A stretch of 64,000 nt of DNA from Struthidea cinerea. Taxonomy: Eukaryota > Chordata > Aves > Passeriformes > Corcoracidae. Within the stretch, counting starts at the first letter, position 1. Each line of letters opens with the position of its first letter. The notes below the pieces were generated by a model. That model saw only the letters and a program-made list of their open reading frames with translations, had not been told where the DNA came from and searched no databases. Shown piece after piece: positions 46,401 to 57,510 of this stretch. The position numbers and the translations under genes are program-made. Location: contig VZTI01004179.1 in NCBI GenBank assembly GCA_013397865.1, positions 475,994 to 539,993 on the forward strand. The letters are read 5' to 3'.

Positions 46401-46918
46401 CCAGCCTGAAATAAATCACAGCTCTGATCAGCACTAGCTTCCCGCTCCCGCTTTTCCTGCCTCATCCCTGCCTCAAAGCTTCCCAGCCCTTGGCATGGCT
46501 CTGGAAGGAGCTTGGCTTTAGTGCCGAGACTTTCTGTGCCAAAGAGGCTGGCAGTGGTGGGATCTGGGTCTGCTCAGGCCATTGAGACAATGCCTTGTGT
46601 TGTTGGGCCATCCCTGTGCCAGCTGGGAATTCAGGGCTGGGAGGTGCTCGTGCACAGGCCCTTGGAAAAAGAGGCAGTATTGATTTTATTATTTTATTTC
46701 TTTTTATTAACTGCTTCCAAGTCAGAGAGCAGTTCCTACTTCATTCTGTGTGATCCACATCCAGGGAACTACGTGAATGTTGTCCTTTTCCGTGGTTAGG
46801 GAATACCAAGGCTTCTGTGCTGGGGTGGGATTTCTGGGATAACATTTGGAGGTCCTAATTTACAATCTGTTCACTACTGGGATGCTTAATGAAGGGAACA
46901 CTAATTAATGTAGTTATG
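43466..46918. other. Unique non-coding stretch
   Basis: Overlapping short frames on both strands at 43743-45073 and 45454-46799 show no known domain. The 84-codon plus frame at 45922-46176 and its 76-codon minus partner overlap and are unassigned. A C run lies near 46243. No RNA gene is seen. Confidence 0.45.
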
Positions 46919-47006
46919 TGTTGGAATCCTGGGTTTTAGGTATGGAATATAGTAGTGTGTATATATATACTACTATATTCCATACGTAAAACCCAGGATT
47001 CCAACA
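46919..47006. repeat. 88-bp near-perfect palindrome
   Basis: The left arm starts 'tgttggaatcctgggtttta' and the right arm ends with its complement, '...aaacccaggattccaaca'. Folding about 46962/46963 pairs 41 of 44 positions. One mismatch lies in the arm ('taggt' versus 'acgta') and two near the centre; as RNA the central two become G-U pairs. There is no spacer: the centre is 'gtgtatatatat'. I see no clear target-site duplication and the arms match no repeat family I know. Confidence 0.95.
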
Positions 47007-48525
47007 GCTATGAAAAATAATAAACAAAAATATGAAAAATAATTCAAATTTGTTGGTAGCGCTTTTGCAGTTGTTGGACATCAGAAAGTCAATGGTACAA
47101 GACCTATAGAATGTAAAGTAAGAGTGGAAGAGGAATTCTTGCCTTCCTCCTAACAAAAATTAAAAAGTAGGAGGAAAAAAAGACTACTTTGGGTTTTGAA
47201 AACTTGCTGTGTTTGATGAATCACAACCACTCTCTCTTGAATGACTTTACTTAAAGGTACCAGCGCATTTCGAGTTTAATTCCTCTGGTTTGAAATCTTT
47301 CTTGAAACTGTCTTGCTTCAAGGAACACTCAGTGAGTCTGGACAGGGTGGAATGAAATGATGAATAGTTCTGTAAACATCCCTGATCGTGGTGCACAAAC
47401 ATGGAAACACTCATGGATAGCCTCGATGGAGGAGAACCAGGAGCTCCCTGGAGCTGGGGCTTGGGAAATGCAGGGTGTGGATTGAGGGAGTGAAGCTCCT
47501 GTCAACAACAAGACAGTTAATTTTAGTAAATTTTTATTTCAAAACCGTTTTGAATCTCTTGACTTCTAGGCATCTAACTTGAAGTCAAGCCTGCTTTGAT
47601 CCTTTTTTCATACTTTTATTTGTTTTATAAGATTCATTTAGCTCATTTTTACACCACTAAAAGGTGAACTCATGGTTAACACGACACCTTTAATTTTCTC
47701 CTTTTTATCTCTCCTTTTTATAGCACACCTTGGGACGCCTCTATGCTCCACACCTTAATTTTAATCATGCTCCGAGAGCAGCCTTTATATTATTCAGGCA
47801 ATCTTGGTGGAATAAAAAATGGAAATTGCGATTTGTCCTTGATGGCTCCATTTCCCAGGGAGCCTATTTGAGATGTAAACACGCCAGGCTTCACTTCCCA
47901 GTTTCTAAAGCGACACTTCCAGGTGTGTCAGGATTACACATGGAGCATTAGGAGGTTTCAAATGGTTTTCCTGTCAGGATGGGAGTCGCAGCAATGTCGG
48001 CATTTGATGCAATGCCCCATCCCATGCTCGCGCTAATAGAGGTCGTTATAATGCGTGTTTTGAAAGTGGTGTTATTGATGAGCTGCTGCTCTGCGGAACC
48101 CAGATTGCCTTTCCAGTCTGCTTTCTGCTCACAAGTTGTTTTCTCGGTGGGAAATAAATTGTTTTCACTGTGGGAAATGTTGGTTGTTTACTAATAAGTT
48201 GTTTTCTCGCTGGGAATAGATTTTGAATGTTAAGATGGAAGATGGGGCTTTGCTTTGCGCTGCTGAAGGAAATACAATAAGCTTCAAGTCCTTGAGCTAT
48301 GGGGACTTTTTAAACAGAAGATTTATGATGTCCTGTGTCAATCTTGCACCTTATAGGCTTTTAAGAGGACACAGGGAATTGTATCTTGGCAGTCACTCGG
48401 AACTGAAGGAATTGTGGTCAAGCAGGCTGCCTGTTGATGGAAGAGGAGGATGGATTTCACTGGAACTTGTGCTCATCTGCAGCTCTTCCAGGGGAAGATC
48501 TGTGCCTTTTTTTATTTCATTACTA
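47007..48525. other. Unique stretch with conserved-looking block
   Basis: The block 47690-47940 has even composition and TAAT cores, and looks like a conserved non-coding element. No gene or interspersed repeat is recognised. A short 107-codon plus frame (48223-48546) runs into the next CR1. Confidence 0.4.
48133..48220. repeat. Imperfect short repeats, three copies
   Basis: 'gttgttttctcggtgggaaa' (about 48135), 'ttgttttcactgtgggaaat' (about 48159) and 'gttgttttctcgctgggaat' (about 48198) are related 20-mers at uneven spacing of roughly 24 and 39 bp. Probably a decayed minisatellite. Confidence 0.8.
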
Positions 48526-48620
48526 TCACAGAATCACAAAGCTTGAAAAAGATCTCCAAAATTGAGTCCAACCTGTGACTGATCCTCACCTTGCCCACCA
48601 ACAGACCAGTGTTTGTGGGT
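48526..48620 (-). repeat. CR1 3' fragment
   Basis: 'atcacagaatcacaaagctt', 'gaaaaagatctccaaaattg', 'agtccaacctgtgactgatc' and 'ctcaccttgcccaccaacag' form the reversed terminal ~95 bp of a CR1. Confidence 0.9.
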
Positions 48621-48969
48621 GAAACAGTCCTGAAATCCCCCCAACAGTGTAGCTGGATGTGGTGTGGATGTGTTTGCTTCCTTCACAGCAAACCTCCCTG
48701 GATTCATTAAAACTCCAACAAAATCCCCCCTGTGTGGTGGTGGGAACATTGGATGAACATTTTCTTCTGGAGGTGTTTGGACAGAACGAACACTGACCGA
48801 AAACATTTGGTGGAACAAGGGTTTCATAGCTGGAAAAATGGGACTGAGGGGGGAAATATTCAGAAATTAATTTACTTCCAATATTTTTCTTCAGATTTTG
48901 TTTCTGTAGGTCAAAGTAACTTTTTGATGACACATTTTTATGAGAAATTTCCGAGATCATCCCAGAGTT

Positions 48970-49071
48970 CATAGAATCATTGTAGAATAATTTAGATTGG
49001 ATTGGGACCTCAAAATTCATCTCATTCCAACACCGTGCCATGGGTAGGGACACCTTCCACTAGACCAGCTC
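48970..49071 (-). repeat. CR1 3' fragment, abutting an opposite CR1
   Basis: 'tcatagaatcattgtagaat' and 'ttagattggattgggacctc' lead into 'aacaccgtgccatgggtagg' and 'gacaccttccactagaccag'. The fragment is reversed and ends within a few bases of the forward CR1 that starts at 49077. Confidence 0.92.
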
Positions 49072-49076
49072 ATAAT

Positions 49077-49292
49077 ATTCCAGAGGAATTTCTCCATGGA
49101 AAGGCCACTCAGGCCTTGGAAGGGGCTGCCCAGGGAGGTTTGGAGTCCCCATCCCTGGAGGTGCCCAAGGAAGGGCTGGATGTGGCACTCAGTGCTCTGG
49201 GCTGGGGACAAGGTGGGCATCGGGCACAGGCTGGACTCAATGATCTTGGAGGGTTTTTCCAACCAAAAGGTTTCTGGAATTCTGTGACAGCA
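49077..49292 (+). repeat. CR1 fragment, 3' end present
   Basis: 'ggaatttctccatggaaagg', 'ccttggaaggggctgcccag', 'ccatccctggaggtgcccaa', 'gatgtggcactcagtgctct' and the terminal 'gatcttggagggtttttcc' with 'ggaattctgtgac'. It belongs to the same subfamily as 23080-23310. Frames of 151 codons (plus) and 107 and 104 codons (minus) cross it and are shadows. Confidence 0.94.
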
Positions 49293-49317
49293 GGGAAGCA
49301 AAAAAGACCCAATCCCA

Positions 49318-49545
49318 TCCAGGGAATGCATCTTTCCTGTACCAGGGATACATTGGACATTAGGGAATATTTCTTCACCAAAATGTGGTCAAACATTGGA
49401 ACAGGCTGCCAGGGCAGCAGTGGAGTCACCACCCCTAGAAATGTTCAAAAAATGTGATGATTTTGGACATAATTTAGCAGTGCTGGATGAATGGTGGGAT
49501 TTGATCTTGGAGGCCTCTTCCAACCTTAACAATTCCTGATTCTGG
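49318..49545 (+). repeat. CR1 fragment of another subfamily, 3' end present
   Basis: 'acattggacattagggaata', 'ttcttcaccaaaatgtggtc', 'aaacattggaacaggctgcc', 'agtggagtcaccacccctag', 'gatcttggaggcctcttcc' and 'aaccttaacaattcctgatt' follow the order of a classic CR1 3' region. It lies about 25 bp after the previous element. Confidence 0.93.
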
Positions 49546-50267
49546 GGAATTTTAAAGACAGCTTGATATGCATTTTGTCGAACACTTCTGTTCAGGTGAA
49601 ATACAGGATTTGTGTGTTTTCAGGAGGTTTTGAACATGTTAGTCATTTTCTGTTGATCAAATGTGTTGAGACTACTGGAGAGGGCTTTTCTGAGGGAGAA
49701 ACAAACTGGCTTTCCAGCAGCCAGAACTGGGATATGTAAATACACCCTGTACTTGGACATGTGTGGCTCAAAGATGTTTTAAATGGGGAGAAGAAACCGG
49801 ATTATTTTACCGGGGGGGGAATTTGTGTAGCTGAAATACATATTCCCCCAAAAAATGGGCTATGTGATCCCCATTTTCTTCCTTGGAACACTCCCAGAAA
49901 ACTAAAAGTTGTCAAGAATTTGAGATTTTGCATATATCAGAGAATTTGCATAGAATAACTGCAGTTACTGCTGTAATTCATTGGGTGCCTTCTGCGAACA
50001 CAGATGTGAGCCCTCGGTGCTCTCAATAAATTAAAAGAATGACTGCAAAAGGATAAATCTAAAAAAATAAAATTAAAAAAAGCAGAGCAAACCAAGGAAA
50101 AATCTGGGCAGGGGGTGAAGAATGTGCCAGATGTGCTGGAGAGAAATCACAGCAATGAGAGGAAGCAGCTGCTGGAGGGTGGGGTCTTCCTTCCAGGCTG
50201 GGAGAAAGTTCTTGGAGTCAGCTCAGGGACTTGTTGGGCCACAACAAACTTCTCCTGCTTGGTTCCT
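49546..50267. other. Unique stretch, nothing recognised
   Basis: Short AT-rich DNA with a small A-rich patch near 50055-50085. No frame above 70 codons lies wholly within it and no repeat is recognised. Confidence 0.5.
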
Positions 50268-50400
50268 GAACCATGGAACCATTCAGGTTAGAAAAGCCCT
50301 CCTTGATCTTGGAGTTCAACCATTCCCCAGCACTGCCAATCCCACTGCTGCCCCATGTCCCCAAGTGCCACATCCACACGGCTCTTAAATCCCACCAGGG
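50268..50400 (-). repeat. CR1 3' fragment, 'aagtgccacatcc' subfamily
   Basis: 'gaaccatggaaccattcagg', 'ttagaaaagccctccttgat', 'ggagttcaaccattccccag', 'tgtccccaagtgccacatcc' and 'cacacggctcttaaatccc' form the reversed end of this subfamily, the same type as 28893-29001. Confidence 0.9.
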
Positions 50401-50740
50401 ATGTTGGGCAAGGAAGAATTTGGAGGGAAAGGATATTTAAAAGCTTGGAGCAGCAATTCAAATTTGGGTATGTAAAAGGAAGTAAAGTTCAGGATCTCCA
50501 TGTGGCAAAATGGAATTTGAATTTGTTTTCCAAACTGAGCCATACAAAATTCTTAATCACAGGATCCAAAGGAAATGTTTTAGGTCACTTTCCTTTTTTA
50601 AATTTTATTTTTATTTTATTTTATTTTAAAATTTTACTTGGGTTTTTAAATTTTATTTTATTTTGTCTCCATCCTCACAGTTCTTTGTCTTTTTGGAAAC
50701 TCCTGGGTTTCCATTCAGTTTTCTGCTCTCTAGAGCTGGG
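50401..50740. other. Stretch with TTTTA-rich simple repeat
   Basis: The centre is a T/A low-complexity run (50593-50666). The remainder is unassigned. The 149-codon plus frame (50355-50804) is built from CR1 plus this run and is not a gene. Confidence 0.6.
50593..50666. repeat. (TTTTA)n-like low-complexity tract
   Basis: Runs of 'attttattttattttatttt' with interruptions such as 'acttgggttttt'. Pure A/T apart from the interruption. Confidence 0.92.
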
Positions 50741-50845
50741 AGTTATGGAATTATGGAACTCTTTAGGCTGGAAAAAACCCTTTAAGTCTGAGTCCAACCC
50801 TTAACCCGGCACTGCCAACCTGTGTTCACAAGTGCCACCACTTGT
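50741..50845 (-). repeat. CR1 3' fragment
   Basis: 'gttatggaattatggaactc', 'tttaggctggaaaaaaccct', 'ttaagtctgagtccaaccct', 'taacccggcactgccaacc' and 'cacaagtgccacc' match the reversed end of the subfamily at 50268-50400. It is a second, independent insertion about 370 bp away. Confidence 0.9.
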
Positions 50846-53800
50846 TTTCTACCCAGTTTTGGTGGCTTTTCTCAGGTCTTTCTCCATCCATTCTGTATTT
50901 TAACAAATTGGGATGCTCAAAATGCAGCTCAGTTCTCCAGGTGATTACTTCTCAAGGACACAGGAACATCCTTATCTCTCCTTCCCCCTTACTTTTGATA
51001 TCAGTTTAGATTTGTCTGATGAAAAGCTGTCACCACCCAAAGTCACCAAACTGGGGCTGGAGGGAGGAAATCACGCTGGCATTTGGATGTCAGTAAATAT
51101 TTAGAAAGGTAAAAAGGCTAAAATGGGAGTTTTGTGGCATTGGAGCAGAGGAACAGATGGATTTCTGCTATGGTTTCATTTAGGTCAAGTTCAAGGGAAA
51201 TCTAATTAACAGAAATTACAGCAGTTGAGCCTGGTATTAGTGCTGTATTCACAGAAATTATGATTTTTACATCAAAAAAGGTAATTAGCTGCTACTGTGA
51301 ACCAGCAGAGGAGACATAAGAGCTGTCAGAGGGCATTTGGTGTATTTTACCATGGAATTTTATTGCTAAATCTAATTATAAGAACAATTTTTTTCTGTGG
51401 TGGTAAGACTGAGGGGATTGCTCCTGAAATGAGGAGCAGTGATTCCTATTTAGCAATCTTCCAAGGAATTTATCAGGGCTTCTTAGGCTTTGTTTTGTGG
51501 GCATAGCTGGGAAAAATAATCCAAGTGGATTTTTCAAATGGGTCATTTTAACTGTGTTTTGAGTTGTGGACAACCAGAGACTGAGAATTCAAGTCTTAAA
51601 TTGGCGTTAGAGATGAATTAAGCAGAACTGAAATAAAGCTTTGTTAATTCTGAATGTCTGAGAGGCTTCATAGTTGTTAAGGCAGTTTTAACTAATCCCC
51701 TTTAATTTGATATTTCCAGTTAATTTGGACTTATATCTCAGTGTCGCTGTGCTAACAAACCCTGATAAAAAACCCATGGTGAAACGAGCTTTTTGTAGAG
51801 ATAAAGTGGAGTTTTGTTGTGCATTTCAATGGAATGGTACCACTTTGCTGAAATCCAGAGAGTTTTCCCTCTTGCTAGAATTGTGACAAGGCACATATTT
51901 GTGGTTTGGATGACCAATTTTAATTGCTAACAAATAATTTCTAATTAATTAATTTTTGGGGGGCTGATCTTGAAAATTTTTCTTTTCTCTGGATCAAGCC
52001 TTACCTCTGCCAGGCAAAATTCAAAATTTTATCGTTTTACTGGGGCACCGAACATTTTGTACTTTAAAAATGTGGCTTTGTACGCTCAACCACAGTTTGC
52101 TGCATGTTCAAACTTTGCAAAAATATCCCTGGAGAAACAATTTACAAAACTTTATAAATAATACACCTGGAGAAACAATTTACAGGCAGGTTTAAAAATT
52201 ATTCTGGTGGGGAGGTGTGGTCTGAAAAGCTGGAGAAAAGCCCAGCTTGTGCTCGTGCTGGGTCTGAGCCTGTTCAGAAAGAGCAAAGTCACGTCCTGGG
52301 TGGCATTTGATGATTTTGTCATTGTTCTGACATTGCTGTCACCGTTGTTTATTTATCCAACCTGCCTGAGGCACCGGCGCTCGTTGGGAGCTCGGAAGTC
52401 TTTGACATGAGAACTTCTCCCAGGAACAGATTTGGAGCCAAGGAGGGATCATGGGCTTGCTGGGCTCCGTGACAAAGGATGATCCATGGGGATGAGCTTC
52501 CCCATTTATATTTCTGCGGAGATGGTCAAGGTGATGGAATTAGCTCGGAAATATCTGTAACAGCTCATCAGGGATCTAAAGACCTTTGCGCTTAAAGATT
52601 TTTCAGTTCATTAAGAAACCAAAGTAAGTAAAAGTTAACTACTAAATAATCACTGACTTCTGAAGACAATTTGCCATCAAATTAAGTCAGATATTGAGAG
52701 GGAAGGACTCTCTCACACTTGAACTCCTACTAAAGCACTTTTAAGAGATGTTTTTCCTCCCCCGGTGAGCAGCACATGTTCAGATTTGACCAGGTGATGT
52801 TTCCACCCTGCAGTATCAGCTGGGTGTCCTAGAAAATCTTGCCGATCATCTTCCCACTTGATCTTTGGGGATAAATTGGGAAGTGCTATTTTCCCTGTGT
52901 TTCATGTGGAAGGGAGGCAAGGGAGTTCAAGAATGTGAGATGGCTCCTACAGGTTTAGCTGGCTCTCATTTATTCCTTTGAAATTCCAATGTCTTCTCTT
53001 CAGTAGAAGACTTTGGGAGCTCTGTTTTCCAGCAGTGACCTTGAGAAAAGAGGCAATTCAGGGTCAGATATTTTTGCAGCTCATGGTAAATTGGTAGCAA
53101 GTTCAGGGTGAAGATCTTTGGCTTCAGCACAATCTCTTAAGGTGCGGTGAATTTGGCAATTTTCCTGAATTTAGACTAACAGGACTTCAATATCTTGGAG
53201 TAAATTTCACTTCTTAGATATTTACAACGCTTTGTAGCACCTGAGTAACTGAGCTGCTACTGCCTGAACAAAATTAAATGCCAGCTAAAACAAGTGCCAC
53301 TGTTTAATGGCATGAAAGAAACTTAACTATGGCTCAAGAGTTTCTGGGTATTGATATTCTGGCTCTAGAAAATTTAGTTGTTACCCCCTCATTAACTATT
53401 GCCACTCTTCTTGGTATAATACTGGAATTTCCTTCTCACCCAACCGTATTTTTACTTCAATTCTTGGCCTTTTTTTTTTCACATAATAAGCTCCATTAGA
53501 GAGTAGGATTTAGCCTGAGTTTTTATGTAGCTTCTCAAAACTGAAGCACATCAACCACGAGCCTCTAAAAACGCTGGGATGGGAATGTTTACCGACTTCT
53601 GACAAATACTGAGCTGCTGATTGCAGAGATATTTTTATGAGTGAGTAGCAAATGTTTCTGGAGAGATCATTTACAGTGAGGCTGCTCTGATTGAGTTATT
53701 TGCTGCATTTCTGTGGCGCTTTTTTTTTTGTTTGTTTTCTCCAAGGGAAGTCATAATAAAAGATGAGTCTGAAAATAGGCTTCGTGTCTGGTGGTTATGG

Positions 53801-55906
53801 ATGCACAGCTATAAATAGTGGGACTTCTGGGGGCTTTTTGGATGTCACAATGAAATCAATCTTGGGATAATTATGCTACTCTGGAGAAGCTGGAACATCA
53901 GCTTAGTCTTTTATGTGTGAATATATCGGAGTGACTTTATTGATAGTACAATAATTGGACATTATGGAAACTGTTCAGCATCTTCCCTAAGTGTGGAAGT
54001 GCCTGTAATTGTAACAGAAACTTAAATTTGATCTGATCCCAACAGCTTTTCCATAGGTGGGGGTCCTTCTTTGTCTCTGCCACCAGGAATACAGGAAAAG
54101 TGCAGTTTTTCATCATAATGCAAGTAGCAATCAAAATGTCGCAACATTTTTGTTCCTTTTGGGTGAATGACCCTTTTTTCCATCTATTTTCTGTCATTTT
54201 ACCAATGCAGCTGTTAGAAATATTATCTCAGTAAATGTTTTTTAGGAGGGGACTCTGCTTATCTGTGGTCTCGAGTCTTGTTTGTCTCGCGTGAGGTTTT
54301 TACACCGAAGTAATAATTAAATTATGAAGAGCTTTTTTTGGTAAAAAAAACCCCAATAATCATAGATCAAATTTAGAATCTGAATCTCTTAGGACTCAGA
54401 AAGGACTGGCCCAAAAAAGACTGTTCATATTTGCCTTGCAGGGAAGATAGTTTTGGGAACTCCAGGTAAATTCCTCCACTAAAAATATGGAAAGAAGTTT
54501 TGTTTTCCTGCTTAGCTTTGCTCTGGAATGTGGTGCTAACAGAGGGAACAGAGGTTCCTCGTTCATATTCTGTATTTATTTTCTAGTTCTGCTCCAAGGC
54601 TATTGGGTTTTCATTGTACAGGGCAGTTGTACATAAAAAGCTGGAAAAGATAATGGAATGACTGGAAAGAAAATCATCTTGTGGATGCCTTAAAGTCCTT
54701 CCCATGGTTGGAGTTGTGGAGGTTCCTCCTTGGGCTAGCCTGGCGGATGTCTCTCAAATATTTGGGTGCCTCCCTGGAGCAGTAATCACTGATTTTACAG
54801 CAGAGAAACTGTTAATACTTTTCCCTGCCTCAGGTACCTGTGGATTTTATGTACATATAGATTCAAGTAGAGTGAAGGCTTCAGTAGAAATCTCAAAAAT
54901 GACTTTTCTAACATCTTCATGGCTATTAAAATAAGAGCCTCTGAGTCCAGCCCTGTCTATAGACAAGTTATAAATAGTTCCAGCGAAAAATGATTTGTCA
55001 CCAGCCATTATTAAAAACTTTCCAGTTAAATCCAAGTTATAACCTCCTCCTTAAAAACAGAGAGGCCTAAATTATTATTTTAGGTTTCATCTGGGTCATT
55101 TTCAGGCATGAATAAAACATTTCCCTTGCACAAATCATTCATCTCCATGAAACCTTCAGGAAGGGTTGCAGAAATGACCAGCAGAGGTGAAGATGTTCAT
55201 GCAGATTTCGTGGTGATGGAAAGGCTTTTTTAGAAACAAGAGGAGAAAGCAGAATGTGAAAAGAAATACATCAATGGGGCGGGGGGAGGGGGGGAGAAAT
55301 GAAGTGCTTTACTCAAATGGCACCACGACTGAATTAGTCAGGGTCTGAAGGCTTATTTCCAACAAAATATGTTCACCCAGCTATTAAGAATGTCCTCATG
55401 AGGAATTCCTGCTGTGCGAGACATCAGTCACAGGCCAATCTCCTGCTTGTGTTGAAATTGCTGGGTGAAAAAGGTGATTTAAAGTCTAGTGATTGTTACT
55501 GGATTATACATCAGGGCACAGGGAAATGGCAAAGCTTTATTGTCTGCTACTGCAGTGCAAAATTGGTATTAGGTTAAATCATGTTGGTTGGTCATAAATC
55601 ACTGGTGGAAAATGAATATACACAACCTCTTATTGCCGTGGCTTTGTTTGTGGCTTTTTCCACTAATTCCTGCTTAAAATGCAGCCCTGGCTGCTGGAAA
55701 GGCAATCCCAAACCCATCAGAAGCTATAAGTAGCTGATAGGAGCAGTGATTTTGGGGAGCTGCTGCAAATATCTGTGAGTGGGCCCTGGCTCCACGAAAA
55801 ACATGGAGGAATAATTTGCAATTAGAAAATTTAACTGCAAAGCTCATCTCTGGGTGCTTAATTACTTGATCTGATGGACATTTTGTTGGGGGGCATACAT
55901 CAGAAA
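50846..55906. other. Long unique non-coding stretch
   Basis: About 5 kb without any recognisable interspersed repeat apart from the G-run listed at 55275. T runs lie near 53470 and 53720. All frames are below 90 codons (for example 53937-54197 minus, 54704-54934 plus) and show no domain. Repeat-poor DNA of this length in an otherwise CR1-sprinkled window could reflect constraint. Confidence 0.45.
55275..55295 (+). other. G-quadruplex-type G run
   Basis: GGGG-C-GGGGGG-A-GGGGGGG: 17 of 19 bases are G, enough for four runs of three with one-base loops. It is an isolated feature in AT-rich DNA. Confidence 0.8.
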
Positions 55907-56068
55907 GTTGGACACTTGGACTCTTCCAGGGATGGGACAGCCATCCTTCTCTGCGCACCCTGCCAGGGCCTCTCCACCCTCACAGGGAGCAATTTCTCCC
56001 CGATACCCCATCTAACCCTGCCCTCTGGCTGTGGGAAGCCATTCCCCCTGTCCTGTCACCCCATGAAC
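55907..56068 (-). repeat. CR1 fragment lacking its terminal segment
   Basis: 'acttggactcttccagggat', 'gcaccctgccagggcctctc', 'caccctcacagggagcaatt', 'gataccccatctaaccctgc' and 'gaagccattccccctgtcct' are a reversed internal piece. The end-most ~120 bp are missing on the left side. Confidence 0.92.
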
Positions 56069-57029
56069 AACAAAACTTCATCAAAAAATCAATTAACCAA
56101 TGGCATCACTACCCAGCAAAACTTTGGGTAACTGAAGACACAGGCCCAGACCCCGAAGCCTTCCTGTAGGCCTTTAGCTTGTTCTGGCTAATATTTAATG
56201 TTTTTAGGCAAAACTAAAGTAAGAAAAAATAAATTTATGAAGGAAAATTTAATTTTTTCCTTTTACTTTTTAATTTCTTGAAATATCTGGTTAAAATTCA
56301 AGAGTCTCCTCCTCAGATTTTTGTGTGCTTACTCTTTTGGCCGCCTTGCAGGTTTTGGTAGCACTAAAAAGAGGTTTTGGTAGCACTAAAAAGAGGTTTT
56401 GCCTTTAAGAATGGGGTTCCACACCTGACTGCAATAATGAGTCATAAAGTCCACAAAGAAATGATTAAAAAATTCCCCCTGCTATTAATGGGAGTGATAT
56501 TATTTCTCTGTATGTTATTTCATTTGGGCTTTAGAGGATTAATTTACTGGAAGTGTCCAAATTGCAACAGAAATGCTGATTGTACTGAAATTACTTTAAA
56601 TGAGCCAGAGAAAAAGAGAGATTTTACAGTCAAGCTCCTTCTGCTGCTTTTCTTTTCCTTTGAATGTTTTCCCTGCTTTTCTGCTTGCTTTGTCCTTATA
56701 AAAATATTCAAATTCTAGATGATTTTTGGTGTTCCAGAAAATCTTAATCCAGCTTGATTTGATTTTACACCTTTGGCAAAACTATGGGTTTGCAGTTGGT
56801 ATCTAAATACCTGTTAAATGAAAGTTTGGGGTTAGGAAGTGGAGTAAATTCCATGGGAATGGGCTGGACTGGGAACCACCTACGAGCACCAGCCTCTGGT
56901 CTTGATTTTACCTGGGTTTTTTTTAGCCATTATGCCAGAAACTTCAACACTTAAACAATCTGTGGCGGCTCTTTGCGGTCAACAAATGAATTTTTGCTTG
57001 TGTTCGTGACTTTTTATTCAAATACGTGT
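56069..57029. other. Unique stretch with a Cys-containing chance frame
   Basis: A 113-codon plus frame (56377-56718) has a hydrophobic segment followed by a CPNCN...C cluster, and starts in the small tandem repeat at 56351. I recognise no family. The block is AT-rich and otherwise featureless. Confidence 0.4.
56351..56400. repeat. 22-bp tandem duplication
   Basis: Two identical copies of 'ggttttggtagcactaaaaa' plus 'ga' lie head to tail, followed by a partial third ('ggttttg'). Perfect identity suggests recent slippage. Confidence 0.93.
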
Positions 57030-57035
57030 CAGTAG

Positions 57036-57510
57036 TGTGAAAAACGAGGTTCACTCTCCTGTTAGAATTGAAAAGTTTAATAAAAGACAATAAGGGACAA
57101 AATAATAAAGCAAAAGTTACAGCGCTGGATGCTTTGGCGCTCAGCCAAGAGCCCGCCTGTGATCTTGGAGACTTGCTTTACATACACTTGGAGCATTACA
57201 TATTCATAAACAATTATACATATTCATAAACAATTATACATATCCAAAACCTTATCCAGTAACTTTTAGAATGGAATTTCAGTGGTTTCCCGGAATCAGC
57301 AGACAGTTGCATATTCAACCTCTCTCCAGTAACAATCTAGATCTCTTATCAGTAGTTGATAGTCTGTGCCCGATAGCTAAGCAGACAGCTGCAAGTTTTC
57401 AGGTCCAATGACAGAAAAGAAAATAAACAACCCCCCCACCTTTTCATAGACAAAAGCTACTCATTTTAACATTTACAAAAAGCCAATTATTCTAGCATCT
57501 ATTTATCACA
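57036..57510 (-). mobile_element. Solo LTR of an endogenous retrovirus
   Basis: The element is bounded by TG...CA. The ends are inverted ('tgtga' at 57036 and 'tcaca' ending 57510). Both sides are flanked by 'cagtagtg' (57030-57037 and 57509-57516). Read on the minus strand it begins 'tgataaatagatgctagaat' and ends near 'aacctcgtttttcaca', with an ATTAAA polyadenylation-type signal shortly before the end and a conserved-looking 'ggctcttggctgagcgcc' segment upstream of it, as in avian LTRs I know. Length is about 471-475 bp depending on the boundary chosen. There is no internal retroviral sequence or second LTR, so it is a solo LTR left by recombination. The exact family (ERV1, ERVK or ERVL) is undecided. 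Confidence 0.88.
57197..57243. repeat. 20-bp tandem repeat inside the LTR
   Basis: 'tacatattcataaacaatta' occurs twice without interruption plus a 7-base partial copy. In minus orientation it lies in the U3-like half, upstream of the presumed RNA start. Duplicated short motifs are common in LTR enhancers. Confidence 0.93.
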
